From positions 58,271 to 122,270 of the forward strand of contig CALUOQ010000008.1 in assembly GCA_944322325.1 (NCBI GenBank): DNA of 64,000 nucleotides. Direction: 5' to 3'. Position numbers and translations under genes: made by a program. Under the pieces are notes generated by a model. That model did not search any database, was not told the origin of the DNA, and worked only from the letters and a program-made list of their open reading frames with translations. Every line of letters begins with the position of its first letter. The stretch's first letter is position 1. The DNA is from an uncultured Alloprevotella sp. Lineage in GTDB: Bacteria; Bacteroidota; Bacteroidia; Bacteroidales; Bacteroidaceae. Shown here one piece after another: positions 33,323 through 44,607 of the stretch.

Positions 33323-33954
33323 TGAAACGACCGAAGATCAAGTCGATTCCGTACGACGACTTCAAGGACAACGAGACTTTCGAAAAATTAGTGGAAGAAC
33401 TGAACGCCGGCGGTGCCAACGTCATCGTCCGCAAGCTCGACGACCTCATCGACTGGGGACGCAGCAACTCGTTGTGGCCGCTTACTTTCGCCACGAGCTG
33501 CTGCGGCATCGAGTTTATGGCCGTCTGCGCCGCGCGTTACGACATCGCCCGCTTCGGTTTCGAGGTGACGCGTAACAGTCCGCGTCAGGCCGACGTGATA
33601 CTCGTCAGCGGCACCATCACAACCAAGATGGCCCCGGTGCTCAAGCGCCTTTACGACCAAATGGCCGACCCGAAATATGTGGTGGCCATTGGCGGATGTT
33701 CCATCAGCGGCGGCCCCTTTACGAAATCCTACCACGTCGTCAAGGGCGTGGATCAGGTGATTCCGGTCGACGTGTACGTGCCCGGATGTCCGCCGCGCCC
33801 CGAATCGTTCCTCTACGGTATGATGCAGCTACAGCGTAAAGTGAAGGTGGAGAACTTCTTCGGAACGACGAATCGCAAGGAGAAAGACCCCATCAGCCGT
33901 GCCGAGCAGCGTGAAAAAGACGAGATAATCCTAAGCGAGGAGGAAAAAGCATGA
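33313..33954 (+). CDS. nuoB: NADH-quinone oxidoreductase subunit B
   Basis: 213 residues. 'SLWPLTFATSCCGIEFMA' gives the Cys pair of the N2 cluster. 'SPRQADVILVSGTITTKMAPVLKRLYDQM', 'VVAIGGCSISGG' and 'VYVPGCPPRPE' supply the other two Cys ligands. A charged C-terminal tail ('NRKEKDPISRAEQREKDE') is Bacteroidetes-like. It carries the last Fe-S cluster before quinone. It overlaps nuoA by 10 nt and the nuoCD start by 4 nt (ATGA). Confidence 0.96.
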   Translation: MAMMKRPKIKSIPYDDFKDNETFEKLVEELNAGGANVIVRKLDDLIDWGRSNSLWPLTFATSCCGIEFMAVCAARYDIARFGFEVTRNSPRQADVILVSGTITTKMAPVLKRLYDQMADPKYVVAIGGCSISGGPFTKSYHVVKGVDQVIPVDVYVPGCPPRPESFLYGMMQLQRKVKVENFFGTTNRKEKDPISRAEQREKDEIILSEEEKA

Positions 33955-35669
33955 CGGAAACTAACGAAACTGCAAAGAGTGCAATGGAAACTCCTGAAAA
34001 CAATAAAGTAAACGCACCGGCAGGAGCGGCCCCCGCTGCCGGCGCCCGTCCGGCTGCGGTTCGTCCCGCCGCGCCCGCTGCTCCGGCCCAGCCTGCCAAG
34101 AACCTGTGCGAGCCCAAGACGGTGGAACCGGCCGCGCTGCGCAAGGAGATGGAACGCCTGCGCCGCGACGAGCAGATGGACTTCCTCGAGTGTCTCACGG
34201 GTATGGACTGGGGCGAAGAGGGCGGTCTGGGTGTGATTTATCACCTCGAATCGACCGCGACCGGTAAGCGCGTGGCGCTGAAGACAGCCACGACCGACCG
34301 CGAACACCCCTATCTGCCGACCGTTAGCGACCTTTGGGATATCGCCAATATCTATGAGCGCGAGGTTTACGACTTCTACGGCATCATCTTCACCGGCCAT
34401 CCCGACATGCGCCGCATCTTCATGCGCGAGGACTGGGTGGGATTCCCCTTCCGCAAGGACAGCAATCCCGAGAAGGACAATCCGCTGCGCATGACCAACG
34501 AGCCGCTAACTGACCTGGCACCCTGCTATACGCTGGAAGCCGACGGCACGGTGCGTCGCAGCGAGACGCCGATCTTCGGCGAAGACGATTACGTGGTGAA
34601 CCTCGGTCCGCAGCACCCTTCGACTCACGGCGTGCTCCACTTCCGCATCAAGCTGGAGGGCGAGACGATTAAGAAAGTCGATCCCATACTGGGTTACATC
34701 CACCGCGGCGTCGAGAAACTCAACGAGTCCCTGACTTATCCGCAGACGCTGGCCCTGACGGACCGCTTGGACTATCTGGGCGCCATGCAGAACCGCCACG
34801 CGCTTTGCATGTGTATCGAGCAGGCCATGGGTGTCGAAGTCAGCGAACGCGTGCAGTACATTCGTACCATCATGGACGAGCTCCAGCGAATCGACTCGCA
34901 CATCCTGTTCTTCTCCTGCCTATGTCAGGACTTGGGCGCGACTACGGCGTTCCTCTACGGATTCCGCGACCGCGAGAAGATTCTCGACATCTTCGAAGAG
35001 ACCTGCGGCGGCCGTCTTATCCTGAACTACAACACGATTGGTGGTGTCATGGCTGACATTCACCCGAACTTCGTGAAACGCGTGAAAGAGTTTATCCCTT
35101 ACATGCGCCACAACATTCAGGAGTATTTCGACGTGTTCATAAACAACGTCATCTTCCGCAACCGTGCGGAGGGCGTCGGGGTGCTGAGCAAGGAGCAGGT
35201 CATCTCGTTCGGGTGCACCGGCGGTACGGGTCGCGCTTCGGGCTGGCATAACGACGTCCGTAAGCGGATGCCCTATGCCATGTATGGGAAAGTGGACTTC
35301 AAGGAAATCACGCGCACCGAGGGCGACAGCTTTGCCCGCTGCATGATTCGTATGGACGAAATCCTTGAGAGTCTGAACATCATCGAACAGCTGATTGACA
35401 ACATCCCCGAGGGTCCGTTCCAAGAGAAGATGAAACCTATAATCAAGGTTCCCGAGGGAACGTACTACTCCGCTGTGGAAGGCAGTCGTGGCGAGTTCGG
35501 CGTATTGCTCGAAAGCCGGGGCGACAAGTTCCCTTATCGTCTGCACTACCGTTCAACGGGTCTGCCGCTGGTCGCCGTGATGGATACGGCTTGCAGCGGC
35601 AACATGATTGCCGACCTTATCACCATCGGCGGAACCGTCGATTACGTAGTTCCCGACATTGACCGTTAA
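33951..35669 (+). CDS. nuoCD: Fused NADH-quinone oxidoreductase subunit C/D
   Basis: 572 residues. An unusual Ala/Pro-rich N-terminal linker (residues 20-45, '[15 protein letters not shown]') precedes the NuoC domain ('[24 protein letters not shown]', '[22 protein letters not shown]', 'RRIFMREDW'). The NuoD domain begins at about residue 210 ('[16 protein letters not shown]'), with '[14 protein letters not shown]', '[12 protein letters not shown]', '[17 protein letters not shown]' and C-terminal '[28 protein letters not shown]'. NuoD holds the quinone head-group site. Fusion of C and D is common in this phylum. Coupled to nuoB by ATGA. Confidence 0.95.
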   Translation: MTETNETAKSAMETPENNKVNAPAGAAPAAGARPAAVRPAAPAAPAQPAKNLCEPKTVEPAALRKEMERLRRDEQMDFLECLTGMDWGEEGGLGVIYHLESTATGKRVALKTATTDREHPYLPTVSDLWDIANIYEREVYDFYGIIFTGHPDMRRIFMREDWVGFPFRKDSNPEKDNPLRMTNEPLTDLAPCYTLEADGTVRRSETPIFGEDDYVVNLGPQHPSTHGVLHFRIKLEGETIKKVDPILGYIHRGVEKLNESLTYPQTLALTDRLDYLGAMQNRHALCMCIEQAMGVEVSERVQYIRTIMDELQRIDSHILFFSCLCQDLGATTAFLYGFRDREKILDIFEETCGGRLILNYNTIGGVMADIHPNFVKRVKEFIPYMRHNIQEYFDVFINNVIFRNRAEGVGVLSKEQVISFGCTGGTGRASGWHNDVRKRMPYAMYGKVDFKEITRTEGDSFARCMIRMDEILESLNIIEQLIDNIPEGPFQEKMKPIIKVPEGTYYSAVEGSRGEFGVLLESRGDKFPYRLHYRSTGLPLVAVMDTACSGNMIADLITIGGTVDYVVPDIDR

Positions 35670-35680
35670 CGCTAAAAGAT

Positions 35681-36760
35681 ATGTTTGACTTTTCAATAGT
35701 ATCCCAATGGATTCACGGCCTGCTCACGTCGGTGATGCCGGAGTGGGCTGCCGTGCTGATAGAGTGTGTGCTCGTCGCGTTGGTGATTATCACGCTTTAT
35801 GCCGTATTCGCCATCGCGCTTATCTACTTTGAGCGCAAGGTCTGCGCTTTCTTCCAATGCCGTATCGGCCCGAACCGTGTCGGCAAGTGGGGCTTGCTGC
35901 AAGTCTTTGCCGACGTGTTCAAGATGCTCACGAAGGAAATCATCAACATGCGCAACTCCGACCGTTTCCTGCACAACCTTGCGCCGTTCTTGGTCATCGT
36001 TGCTTCGATGTTGACGTTCTCCTGCCTGCCTTGGAACAAGGGTGCGCATATTCTGGACTTCAACGTGGGTGTGTTCTTCCTGTTGGCGGCTTCCTCCATC
36101 GGCGTTGTGGGCATCCTGCTCGCCGGATGGAGCTCGAACAACAAGTATTCGTTGATCGGAGCCATGCGAAGCGGCGCGCAAATCATCAGCTACGAGCTGT
36201 CCATCGGAATGACGATGTTGACGATGATTGCGCTGACCGGTACCATGCAGTTGTCCGAAATTGTGCAGCAGCAGGCTGACTACGGCTGGAACATCTGTCG
36301 CGGACACATTCCGGCGATTATTGCCTTCCTGGTGTACCTGATAGCAGGAAATGCAGAGTGCAACCGTGGTCCGTTCGACCTGCCCGAGAGCGAAAGCGAG
36401 CTGACCGCCGGTTATCACACCGAGTATTCGGGTATGCACTTCGGTTTCTATTATCTGGCCGAGTACTTGAATCTGTTCATTACGGCCGGTATCGCCACCG
36501 CCATCTTCCTTGGCGGATGGGCACCGATATACTTCCCTGGACTGGACGGCTTCAACGACGTGATGGCCTATATCCCCGGAATTGTCTGGTTCGTCGGAAA
36601 AACGGTTGTCGTCGTATTCCTGCTGATGTGGATGCGCTGGACGTTCCCCCGTTTGCGTATTGACCAAATCCTGTCGCTGGAGTGGAAGTATCTTGTGCCC
36701 ATCAGCATGTTGAATCTCGTACTGATGGCTTTGGTCGTGGCTTTCGGCGTTCATTTCTAA
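35681..36760 (+). CDS. nuoH: NADH-quinone oxidoreductase subunit H
   Basis: 359 residues, eight to nine hydrophobic helices. '[34 protein letters not shown]' is the classic NuoH/ND1 signature, then '[11 protein letters not shown]', '[29 protein letters not shown]' (acidic residues of the E-channel) and '[12 protein letters not shown]'. The subunit forms the quinone tunnel and joins membrane and peripheral arms. It starts 11 nt after nuoCD. Confidence 0.96.
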   Translation: MFDFSIVSQWIHGLLTSVMPEWAAVLIECVLVALVIITLYAVFAIALIYFERKVCAFFQCRIGPNRVGKWGLLQVFADVFKMLTKEIINMRNSDRFLHNLAPFLVIVASMLTFSCLPWNKGAHILDFNVGVFFLLAASSIGVVGILLAGWSSNNKYSLIGAMRSGAQIISYELSIGMTMLTMIALTGTMQLSEIVQQQADYGWNICRGHIPAIIAFLVYLIAGNAECNRGPFDLPESESELTAGYHTEYSGMHFGFYYLAEYLNLFITAGIATAIFLGGWAPIYFPGLDGFNDVMAYIPGIVWFVGKTVVVVFLLMWMRWTFPRLRIDQILSLEWKYLVPISMLNLVLMALVVAFGVHF

Positions 36761-36778
36761 ACGGTAAAACAAATCACT

Positions 36779-37249
36779 ATGAACGAAGAAAAGACATATC
36801 TTGGAGGGCTGCTTGGCGGCCTCAAGACCTTGTGCGTCGGTCTGAAAACGACGATGCGCGAATTCGTTACGCCCAAAATAACGGAGCAATACCCGGAAAA
36901 CCGTGACGAACTGAAAATGTTCGACCGCTTCCGTGGTTCGCTCGTCATGCCGCACAATGAGAACAACGAGCACCGTTGCGTGGCGTGCGGCCTCTGCCAG
37001 ATGGCTTGCCCGAACGGAACCATTAACGTGAAGAGCGAGATGTACGAAACCGAAGACGGCAAGAAGAAAAAACGTCTGGTAAGTTATGAGTACAATCTGG
37101 GTTCCTGTATGTTCTGCCAGCTCTGCGTGCGTGCCTGTCCTCATGGAGCCATCACGTTCGACCAGAGTTTTGAAAACGCTGTCTTCGACCGCTCGAAGCT
37201 GATCAAGAAGCTGAACCGCGAGGACAGTAAAGTAATAGAAAAGAAGTAA
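36779..37249 (+). CDS. nuoI: NADH-quinone oxidoreductase subunit I
   Basis: 156 residues with two 4Fe-4S motifs, C67-x2-C70-x2-C73-x3-C77 (CVACGLCQMACP) and C110-x2-C113-x2-C116-x3-C120 (CMFCQLCVRACP), which carry clusters N6a and N6b. The spacing between them holds a basic stretch 'DGKKKKRLVSYEY'. In a complex without NuoEFG the electrons must enter here from ferredoxin or another donor, and the pyruvate:ferredoxin oxidoreductase at 56431 could supply it. The stop shares one nucleotide with the nuoJ start. Confidence 0.94.
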   Translation: MNEEKTYLGGLLGGLKTLCVGLKTTMREFVTPKITEQYPENRDELKMFDRFRGSLVMPHNENNEHRCVACGLCQMACPNGTINVKSEMYETEDGKKKKRLVSYEYNLGSCMFCQLCVRACPHGAITFDQSFENAVFDRSKLIKKLNREDSKVIEKK

Positions 37250-37773
37250 TGACTATGAATGCAGAATTTATCATATTTCTTGTGCTGGCTTTGTTTGTCG
37301 CCGTATTCTCTGTGATGACGGTGACGACCAAAAGTATTATTCGGGCCGCCACTTATCTGCTGTTCGTGCTCTTCGGCACTGCCGGATTTTACTTCCTGAT
37401 GGGATACACGTTCCTTGGTTCCGTCCAGGTCATGGTGTATGCCGGCGGTATCGTCGTGCTCTACGTATTCTCGATCCTGCTGACCAGCGGGGCAAAGGAT
37501 ACGCTGAGCAAGGTTTCGAAAGGGAAAATAGCGGCCAGCCTTATTTCGACATTGGTCGGGCTGGCGGTCGTTCTGTTTATCGTGCTGACCCACCAGTTCA
37601 AAACTGCAATTGGTGTGGGCGACGAGCCTTGTGAGAATCTTATCACCATCGACACGATAGGCCAGTTCATGCTTTCGACTGACAAGGCCGGCTACCTGTT
37701 GCCTTTCGAGGCAGTGAGTGTCCTGCTTTTGGCCTGCATTATCGGTGGTCTGGTTATAGCCCGTAAACGCTAA
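37249..37773 (+). CDS. nuoJ: NADH-quinone oxidoreductase subunit J
   Basis: 174 residues, five hydrophobic helices. 'TTKSIIRAATYLLFVLFGTAGFYFLMGYTFLGSVQVMVYAGGIVVLYVFSIL' in outline matches NuoJ/ND6 with the pi-bulge helix. ATG at 37249 overlaps the nuoI stop by 1 nt. A second in-frame ATG two codons later (37255) is equally possible. A proton-path subunit of the membrane arm. Confidence 0.92.
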   Translation: MTMNAEFIIFLVLALFVAVFSVMTVTTKSIIRAATYLLFVLFGTAGFYFLMGYTFLGSVQVMVYAGGIVVLYVFSILLTSGAKDTLSKVSKGKIAASLISTLVGLAVVLFIVLTHQFKTAIGVGDEPCENLITIDTIGQFMLSTDKAGYLLPFEAVSVLLLACIIGGLVIARKR

Positions 37774-37786
37774 AATCCGAGTAGAC

Positions 37787-38095
37787 ATGATTCACGTAGA
37801 ATACTATTTAATTGTATCGGCCATCATGATGTTTGCCGGTATTTACGGGTTCCTGACCCGCCGTTCGACGTTGGCTATATTACTCTCCATCGAGTTGATG
37901 CTTAACTCCACCGATCTCAACTTTGCGGTGTTCAATCGCATGCTTTTCCCTGAAGGTCACGAAGGTTATTTCTTCGCCCTGTTCTCTATCGCCATATCGG
38001 CGGCCGAGAGTGCCATTGCCATTGCGATTATGATTAACATCTATCGCAACCTGCGCAGTATTCAGGTGAAGCACCTTGAGAAGTTGAAGTGGTAA
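37787..38095 (+). CDS. nuoK: NADH-quinone oxidoreductase subunit K
   Basis: 102 residues, three helices, family size. 'IYGFLTRRSTLAILLSIELMLNSTDLNF' has the conserved membrane Glu of NuoK/ND4L helix 2, followed by 'FALFSIAISAAESAIAIAIMINIYR' with the second Glu. Starts 13 nt after nuoJ. Confidence 0.95.
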   Translation: MIHVEYYLIVSAIMMFAGIYGFLTRRSTLAILLSIELMLNSTDLNFAVFNRMLFPEGHEGYFFALFSIAISAAESAIAIAIMINIYRNLRSIQVKHLEKLKW

Positions 38096-38128
38096 TGTCA
38101 TAATTCTTAACCCTGATAGAAACGATTT

Positions 38129-40045
38129 ATGGAATATACATTGTTTATTCTGTTGTTGCCGTTCCTTTCCTTTTTGCTGTTAGGCATTTGCGGGAAGTGG
38201 TTCAGCCATAAGTTGGCAGGGCTTATCGGAACATGCAGTCTGGCCGTCGTGACCGTACTGTCGTACTGGACTGCTGTGGAGTACTTCACGATGCCGCGCC
38301 TGGCGGACGGAACTTTCGAGACGTTGGTGCCCTATAACTTTACGTGGCTGCCATTCTTTTCCGAGAACCTGCACTTCGACATGGGCATTATGCTCGACCC
38401 GATTTCGGTAATGATGCTGATAGTCATATCCACCGTGTCGTTCATGGTGCACATCTACTCGTTCGGCTACATGCACGGTGAGCGCGGTTTCCAGCGCTAT
38501 TACGCATTCCTGAGCCTGTTCACGATGTCGATGCTCGGTCTGGTCGTTGCGACGAACATCTTCCAGATGTACATGTTCTGGGAGCTTGTCGGTGTGTCCA
38601 GTTACCTGCTCATCGGTTTCTACTTTACGAGCCCGGCTGCCATTGCGGCTTCGAAGAAGGCCTTTATCGTGACGCGCTTTGCCGATATGTTCTTCCTCAT
38701 CGGCATCCTGCTGTACGGATATTACTGCGGGACATTCAGTTTCGACAGCCCCGAAGCCATGAATATGGTGCAGGGCGGCTTTATCCTGCCTGTCGCACTC
38801 GGTCTGATGTTTATCGGTGGTGCCGGTAAGAGTGCCATGTTCCCGTTGCACATTTGGTTGCCCGATGCCATGGAAGGCCCGACGCCGGTGAGCGCCTTGA
38901 TTCACGCAGCTACGATGGTCGTAGCCGGTGTGTACTTAGTGGCACGAATGTTTCCCCTTTTCATCGCCTATGCGCCTGATACGTTGCACATCGTAGCGTG
39001 GGTGGGTGCCTTTACGGCGTTCTATGCCGCTTCGGTGGCCTGCGTGCAGAGCGACATCAAGCGCGTGCTGGCTTTCTCTACGATTTCGCAGATTGGCTTC
39101 ATGATGGTGGCGCTCGGTGTCTGCACGGCCATGGACCCTCACGAGGGAGGTCTCGGCTACATGGCGTCCATGTTCCACCTGTTTACTCATGCCATGTTTA
39201 AGGCTTGCCTTTTCTTGGGAGCTGGTTGCATTATCCACGCGGTTCACAGCAACGAGATGAGCGCGATGGGTGGTCTGCGCAAATACATGCCGATAACGCA
39301 CATCACGTTTGGCATATCGTGCCTCGCCATTGCCGGTATTCCTCCGTTTTCCGGCTTCTTCTCCAAGGACGAAATCCTTACCGCCTGCTATCAGTACAGC
39401 CCGGTAATGGGATGGATCATGACGATTATTGCTGCGATGACGGCATTTTACATGTTCCGTCTCTACTATGGTATTTTCTGGGGTACGGAAAACAAAGAGC
39501 TCCACGCCGAGCATACACCTCACGAGGCGCCCTTGACGATGACGATTCCCTTGATTATTCTGGCTGCCATTACCTGCGTTTGCGGTTGGATGCCGTTGGG
39601 CGATACGGGCTTTATGCCTTTTGGCCAGTTCATCAGCTCCGACGGACAGGCCTACCACATCCATCTCGACGGGACCGTCGCTGCGACGAGTATCATCTTT
39701 GCAGTGGCTGCCATCGTGCTGGCTACGATCATCTACCGTCGCGACCGTCAGCCCATTGCTGACGCACTGGCTGCGAGGTTCAGTAACCTGCATAAGTGGG
39801 CTTACTACCGTTTCTACATGGATGAGGTCTACCAGTTCGTGACGCACCGCATCATTTTCGCTCATATCTCCAAACCGATTGCCTGGTTTGACCGCCACGT
39901 TGTGGATGGCTTCTTCAATTTCCTGGCATGGGGTACAAACTCCCTCAGTTATGCCATTCGTGGTTTCCAGAGCGGTCGCGTTCAGCAGTATGCTCTGATA
40001 TTCTTCCTTGGCGTGCTGTTGGTTATCTTAATCATGATTCTTTAA
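38129..40045 (+). CDS. nuoL: NADH-quinone oxidoreductase subunit L
   Basis: 638 residues with 15-16 hydrophobic helices and a long lateral C-terminal helix. Typical parts are '[20 protein letters not shown]', '[18 protein letters not shown]' (Glu of the antiporter fold), '[33 protein letters not shown]' (conserved Lys/His), '[18 protein letters not shown]' and '[16 protein letters not shown]'. The distal proton-pumping subunit. The C-terminal extension '[16 protein letters not shown]' is as in other NuoL proteins. 33 nt after nuoK. Confidence 0.96.
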   Translation: MEYTLFILLLPFLSFLLLGICGKWFSHKLAGLIGTCSLAVVTVLSYWTAVEYFTMPRLADGTFETLVPYNFTWLPFFSENLHFDMGIMLDPISVMMLIVISTVSFMVHIYSFGYMHGERGFQRYYAFLSLFTMSMLGLVVATNIFQMYMFWELVGVSSYLLIGFYFTSPAAIAASKKAFIVTRFADMFFLIGILLYGYYCGTFSFDSPEAMNMVQGGFILPVALGLMFIGGAGKSAMFPLHIWLPDAMEGPTPVSALIHAATMVVAGVYLVARMFPLFIAYAPDTLHIVAWVGAFTAFYAASVACVQSDIKRVLAFSTISQIGFMMVALGVCTAMDPHEGGLGYMASMFHLFTHAMFKACLFLGAGCIIHAVHSNEMSAMGGLRKYMPITHITFGISCLAIAGIPPFSGFFSKDEILTACYQYSPVMGWIMTIIAAMTAFYMFRLYYGIFWGTENKELHAEHTPHEAPLTMTIPLIILAAITCVCGWMPLGDTGFMPFGQFISSDGQAYHIHLDGTVAATSIIFAVAAIVLATIIYRRDRQPIADALAARFSNLHKWAYYRFYMDEVYQFVTHRIIFAHISKPIAWFDRHVVDGFFNFLAWGTNSLSYAIRGFQSGRVQQYALIFFLGVLLVILIMIL

Positions 40046-40057
40046 GTTATTGGCGCT

Positions 40058-41581
40058 ATGAATTTTCTATCTTTATTCGTACTGATTCCTTTGCTCATGC
40101 TGCTCGGCTTGTGGCTGGCCAAAGGCATTAAAGGCGTCCGCACCGTGATGGTTGTCGGTAGCTCCGCTTTGCTTGTCCTGGCAGGCTACTTGACCCTCAT
40201 TTATTTAAGCGACCGCGAGGCGGGAGCTACGGCTGAAATGTTGTACACGGCATCCGTCGATTGGATTACGCCTTTGCATATTTGTTACTCTGTCGGTGTG
40301 GACGGCATCTCAGTGGCCATGTTGCTGCTGTCTTCCATCATAGTATTCACCGGTACGTTTGCATCATGGAAGCTCCAGCCGCTGACGAAGGAATACTTCC
40401 TTTGGTTTACGCTGTTAAGTCTTGGTGTTTTCGGCTTCTTCATTTGCATCGACATGTTCGCCATGCTGATGTTCTACGAAATCGCTCTTATCCCGATGTA
40501 CCTTCTTATTGGTGTCTGGGGTAGCGGTAAGAAGGAGTACGCCGCCATGAAGTTGACCCTGATGCTGATGGGCGGTTCCGCTTTCCTGATGGCCGGAATC
40601 TTCGGCATATTCTACGGAGCCGGAGGGCAGACGATGAATATCATCGAGATTGCCAACCAGTTGAACGGCGCTCACGCCATCTCGCTGGGTCAGCAATATA
40701 TTTGGTTCCCGCTTACGTTTGTCGGTTTTGGCGTGCTGGGCGCTTTGTTCCCGTTCCATACATGGAGTCCCGACGGTCACGCTTCGGCGCCTACGGCTGT
40801 GTCCATGCTCCATGCCGGAGTGTTGATGAAGCTGGGAGGTTACGGTTGCTTCCGTATCGCCATGTTCCTCATGCCGGAGGCAGCTAACGAGCTGGGTTGG
40901 ATATTCCTGATACTGACGGGTATTTCGGTCGTTTACGGAGCTTTCTCGGCATGCGTGCAGACCGACCTGAAATATATCAATGCCTATTCGTCCGTATCGC
41001 ACTGCGGTCTGGTGCTTTTCGCCATCCTTATGGTGAACCAGACGGCCTGTACGGGCGCAGTGCTCCAGATGCTGAGCCACGGTCTGATGACGGCTTTGTT
41101 CTTTGCCCTCATTGGTATGATTTATGGTCGCACCCACACACGTGACGTTCGCGAGCTGAACGGCTTGATGCGCATTATGCCTTTCCTTTCCGTGTGCTAC
41201 GTGATAGCCGGTTTGGCCAACCTCGGTTTGCCGGGTCTCAGTGGTTTTATCGCAGAGATGACGATCTTCGTCGGCGCCTTCCAGAATGCAGACACGTTCC
41301 ACCGCGTGCTGACCATCGCGGCCTGCACCAGTATCGTCATTACGGCGGTCTACATCTTGCGTCTGGTCGGAAAAATCCTTTACGGTACCTGTACGAATGA
41401 ACATCATCTGAAGTTGACCGATGCCACGTGGGACGAGCGTCTTTCTGTCATTTGTCTTATCGTGGCTGTGGCCGGACTCGGACTTGCTCCGCTTTGGGTG
41501 AGCGACATGATAGCCGACAGCGTGCTTCCGATGGTTAACCACATCGGTCACGTGGCCTCTACTTGTAATCCGTTTCTTTAA
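40058..41581 (+). CDS. nuoM: NADH-quinone oxidoreductase subunit M
   Basis: 507 residues, 14 helices. '[26 protein letters not shown]', '[27 protein letters not shown]' (Glu motif), '[42 protein letters not shown]' and '[20 protein letters not shown]' mark the antiporter-like ND4 fold. A proton-pumping subunit. It is 12 nt after nuoL. Confidence 0.96.
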   Translation: MNFLSLFVLIPLLMLLGLWLAKGIKGVRTVMVVGSSALLVLAGYLTLIYLSDREAGATAEMLYTASVDWITPLHICYSVGVDGISVAMLLLSSIIVFTGTFASWKLQPLTKEYFLWFTLLSLGVFGFFICIDMFAMLMFYEIALIPMYLLIGVWGSGKKEYAAMKLTLMLMGGSAFLMAGIFGIFYGAGGQTMNIIEIANQLNGAHAISLGQQYIWFPLTFVGFGVLGALFPFHTWSPDGHASAPTAVSMLHAGVLMKLGGYGCFRIAMFLMPEAANELGWIFLILTGISVVYGAFSACVQTDLKYINAYSSVSHCGLVLFAILMVNQTACTGAVLQMLSHGLMTALFFALIGMIYGRTHTRDVRELNGLMRIMPFLSVCYVIAGLANLGLPGLSGFIAEMTIFVGAFQNADTFHRVLTIAACTSIVITAVYILRLVGKILYGTCTNEHHLKLTDATWDERLSVICLIVAVAGLGLAPLWVSDMIADSVLPMVNHIGHVASTCNPFL

Positions 41582-41604
41582 CCTCTAATCACACAGTAAC
41601 TATA

Positions 41605-43038
41605 ATGGATTATTCTCAATTCCTTTATATGCACGCTGAGCTGTCGCTGCTTGCGGTTATCTTAGTGCTCTTCATTGCAGACTTAGTCATGTGTCCGGAC
41701 AAGAAGAGCGGACGAGGTACGTTCAATACGGCGCTGCCTGTGGTGTTGCTCGCCATACATACGGTGATAACGCTGGTTCCGTGCCAGGAGAGTGCGGAGG
41801 CGTTTGGCGGTATGTACATTTACACCCCCATGATGAGCGTCGTGAAGAGTGTGCTCAGTGTCGGGACGCTCGTCGTGTTCCTTATGGCTCACAGTTGGTT
41901 GAAGCGCGAGGAGAACCTTGTAAAACAAGGTGAGTTCTACCTGCTTACGCTTTCCACGTTGCTGGGAATGTATTTCATGGTGTCGGCCGGCCATTTCCTG
42001 ATGTTCTTCATCGGGTTGGAGCTGGCTTCCGTGCCCATGTCGGCATTGGTCGCTTTCGACAAGCGCCGCCACGAGTCGGCCGAGGCTGGAGCCAAGTTCA
42101 TTCTGCTTGCGCTCTTCTCCAGTGCCCTGCTGCTCTATGGCGTTTCCTTTATCTACGGAACGTGCGGCACGCTTTACTTCAATGAGCTCGCTTCGCACGT
42201 CGACGGCAGTCTTGTCCAAATTCTGGCACTCGCCTGCTTCATTGCCGGTATGGGCTTCAAAATTTCACTGGTGCCTTTCCACCTTTGGACAGCCGATACC
42301 TATGAAGGGGCTCCGACCGTAGTAACGGGATACCTGAGCGTAGTATCCAAGAGCTCGGCAGCCTTCGTGTTGCTTATCGTTCTGATGAAGGTCTTTGCGC
42401 CTATGGTCGAAAGCTGGGACGTTGTCCTGTTCTGGATAACCGTAGCGAGCATCACGTTGGCCAATATCTTTGCCGTACGCCAGAAGAACCTGAAACGGTT
42501 CATGGCTTTTTCCGCCATCTCTCAGGCTGGTTACGTCATTCTTGGCGTCATGAGCGGTACGGCTCAGGGTATGACCGCCTTGGTTTTCTACCTGCTTGTT
42601 TATATGGTAGCCAACTTGGGTGCGTTCGCCGTGCTCAACGTGGTGGAGCAGCACAGCGGGAAGATCGGCATGGACGACTATAACGGTCTCTACAGTACGA
42701 ACCCGCGTTTGGCGTTCCTGATGACGCTCTGCCTGTTCTCACTGGCCGGAATTCCGCCCTTTGCTGGATTTTTCTCGAAGATATTCGTCTTCATGGCAGC
42801 GTTTAACGCCGGACATCATTTGCTCGTCTTCATTGCTTTGGTGAACACCGTCATTTCACTCTACTACTATTTGCTGATTGTGAAAGCGATGTACATTAAA
42901 CCCAATGAAGCTCCGATTGCTACGTTCCGCAGCGACAATTATACGCGTGTCGGCTTGTTTGTTTGCCTGTTAGGCGTGTTTGTACTCGGTTTCGTCGGTG
43001 TGTACAATTACCTCAGCACGCTGAGCTACGGCATCTGA
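41605..43038 (+). CDS. nuoN: NADH-quinone oxidoreductase subunit N
   Basis: 477 residues, 14 helices. '[35 protein letters not shown]' (Glu motif), '[32 protein letters not shown]' (Lys), '[22 protein letters not shown]' and '[17 protein letters not shown]' identify the ND2 subunit. It is the last gene of the operon and a strong terminator follows, so the ten genes give a complex with subunits A, B, CD and H-N but no NADH-dehydrogenase module. Confidence 0.95.
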   Translation: MDYSQFLYMHAELSLLAVILVLFIADLVMCPDKKSGRGTFNTALPVVLLAIHTVITLVPCQESAEAFGGMYIYTPMMSVVKSVLSVGTLVVFLMAHSWLKREENLVKQGEFYLLTLSTLLGMYFMVSAGHFLMFFIGLELASVPMSALVAFDKRRHESAEAGAKFILLALFSSALLLYGVSFIYGTCGTLYFNELASHVDGSLVQILALACFIAGMGFKISLVPFHLWTADTYEGAPTVVTGYLSVVSKSSAAFVLLIVLMKVFAPMVESWDVVLFWITVASITLANIFAVRQKNLKRFMAFSAISQAGYVILGVMSGTAQGMTALVFYLLVYMVANLGAFAVLNVVEQHSGKIGMDDYNGLYSTNPRLAFLMTLCLFSLAGIPPFAGFFSKIFVFMAAFNAGHHLLVFIALVNTVISLYYYLLIVKAMYIKPNEAPIATFRSDNYTRVGLFVCLLGVFVLGFVGVYNYLSTLSYGI

Positions 43039-43067
43039 CGCACTGCGATTATCAATCTGTGACGATA

Positions 43068-43108
43068 AAAGAAGTCTCCGGCCCACATCTGCGGCCGGAG
43101 ACTTCTTT
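43068..43108. terminator. Terminator of the nuo operon (possibly bidirectional)
   Basis: A 16-bp stem, AAAGAAGTCTCCGGCC (43068-43083) with 43093-43108, around a 9-nt loop. T-rich on the plus side (CTTCTTTAT) and A-rich on the other, so it can also stop the convergent recombinase gene. Confidence 0.88.
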
Positions 43109-43147
43109 ATGTTTCTGTGCAAGGCGCCTTTTGCACCTGCCGAGCGA

Positions 43148-44230
43148 TTATTTCCAAATGCGACGTATGACGGTCGCGTTGGCCCGGTTGATCATTTGGT
43201 CTTCTTCTATGCTTTTTATATAAATGTGCGTGATGCGCGTTGAGCTGTGCCCCATGGCGCGCGATATGGTTTCCATGTCTACGCCGGAGTGGAACGCCGT
43301 GCTGGCCCACGTATGGCGCGCGACGTAAAACGAAAGCCTCATGTCCAGATCCGCCATTTCCGAGAGTTTTTTCAGCAACCTGTTGTGGTAGCACGCTTTG
43401 GCCCGGTATTCTCGCGTAGTCGTTGAGATGTCCGTTGCCGTCAGAATTGGGAAGATGTAGGGGGAGTCGTCCGTCATGTAACGTTGTACGATTTCCAGTG
43501 TGCATTTTTCGAGTTTCACACGGAAAGCCCGTTTTGTTTTCCGGCGTACATAGGTGAGCGTGTCGTGCTCGATTTGTTCCCGTTTCAAGTAAGCGATGTC
43601 GACGAATGGCATCCCGCGTGTATAGAAACTAAACAGAAAAATGTCTCGCGCAAGGGCCAGTTCGCTTCCCGGTATGAGGTTCAAGCCTCTCAGCCGACGG
43701 AGTCCGGCCGGGTCAATGGCACGTTTGGCTGTGGGAGCAACCCCCGTGAACACATCGGCGAAGGGATTGTTTTGCACCGTAATGTTCTTTTTTACCGCTT
43801 TGTTATATATGGCGCGGAGGATGCGCATGTAGTTGGACACGGAGTTCAGGCAAACGTGCCGCTCCAGGAGCCATTGTTGATAGTCGGTGACGAATCTGGG
43901 CCATATCTTTGTGAACGGCAGGGTCGATTTCCCGTGGAATCTGCGCAGCGACCGGAGTGCAGTGGTATAGTTGGCGGCGCTCGCCAGTCGGCTGGCGTTA
44001 CGCAGTAGGCGGACTTCGTTTTTTGCGAAAGCAAAGAAATCTGTCGTGGCAGCGACATCTTTTTTCCGTAGTGTCACCTCGCTTGTCGTTTCGCCATGGT
44101 GGATAAGATGGTGGATTTCTTCTTCGTTGAGGCGTAGGCTGCTGAGTTCTCTGAGGACGGTTTCGCCGACACCTTCTTCAGCGATGCTCGACGGTTCTAT
44201 TTCGATTTTAATTACCCATTTCTTAGTCAT
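43148..44230 (-). CDS. Tyrosine site-specific recombinase
   Basis: 360 residues from ATG 44230 (MTKKWVIKIEIEPS). An N-terminal region of about 120 residues with a helical SAM-like domain ('ANYTTALRSLRRFHGKS', 'VCLNSVSNYMRILRAIYNKAVKKN') is followed by the catalytic domain: first Arg in 'LFSFYTRGMPFVDIAYLKRE', Lys in 'YVRRKTKRAF', 'YVARHTWASTAF' (H-x-x-R-like box), 'MGHSSTRITHIYI' (His and nucleophile Tyr). The order R-K-H-R-H-Y is complete as far as can be judged. No prophage or transposon genes adjoin it, so it may be a free-standing invertase, possibly for the segment at 8458-8742. That link is an inference. Confidence 0.85.
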   Translation of the reverse strand: MTKKWVIKIEIEPSSIAEEGVGETVLRELSSLRLNEEEIHHLIHHGETTSEVTLRKKDVAATTDFFAFAKNEVRLLRNASRLASAANYTTALRSLRRFHGKSTLPFTKIWPRFVTDYQQWLLERHVCLNSVSNYMRILRAIYNKAVKKNITVQNNPFADVFTGVAPTAKRAIDPAGLRRLRGLNLIPGSELALARDIFLFSFYTRGMPFVDIAYLKREQIEHDTLTYVRRKTKRAFRVKLEKCTLEIVQRYMTDDSPYIFPILTATDISTTTREYRAKACYHNRLLKKLSEMADLDMRLSFYVARHTWASTAFHSGVDMETISRAMGHSSTRITHIYIKSIEEDQMINRANATVIRRIWK

Positions 44231-44238
44231 TTTTTTCT

Positions 44239-44246
44239 CAAAGGTA
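44239..44246 (-). promoter_or_regulatory. -7 promoter box directly before the recombinase
   Basis: CAAAGGTA on the plus strand (TACCTTTG in gene direction), ending 8 nt before the ATG. As at rprX the predicted transcript would start almost at the start codon. Confidence 0.6.
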
Positions 44247-44607
44247 GCGCGTTGTAGGGAGAGCCTGTGGCTTCCTTTCCCTACTATTCTCGGGAGACAT
44301 CCGGCCTGAAAGGCATGTTCGTCTGGCATTTCTGGGGAACAGGAAACCAGTGCTATTTAATCCGGAGACAAGGTTTCCGGTAGCGGTAGGTTCGAAAAAA
44401 CAGAGGGAAAAGCAGTGTGTCTGCGTCTTTGGCGGTTTATTGTTTCCTTGACAGTGGGATACAGTTTGGGGACACCCTTAAGGAGAAAGCAGTACACCAC
44501 AAATGTAAGAAAAAAGCCGCATACACCGGGCTGTGGCGCTCTATTTTTCGCTTATCGCAGATTGCTGAGGGCAGGAGGAAGTCCGGATAGTTCGTCCCAC
44601 AAGGCAC

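Noticed and set aside
40222-40234. GGGAGCTACGGCT in nuoM is identical to one arm of the GT32 palindrome
   Set aside because: There is no second arm, and the encoded residues fit the normal NuoM loop. Most likely coincidence of codon use.
44386-44393. GGTTCGAA as a tRNA T-loop
   Set aside because: No acceptor stem, anticodon arm or D-arm can be drawn around it.
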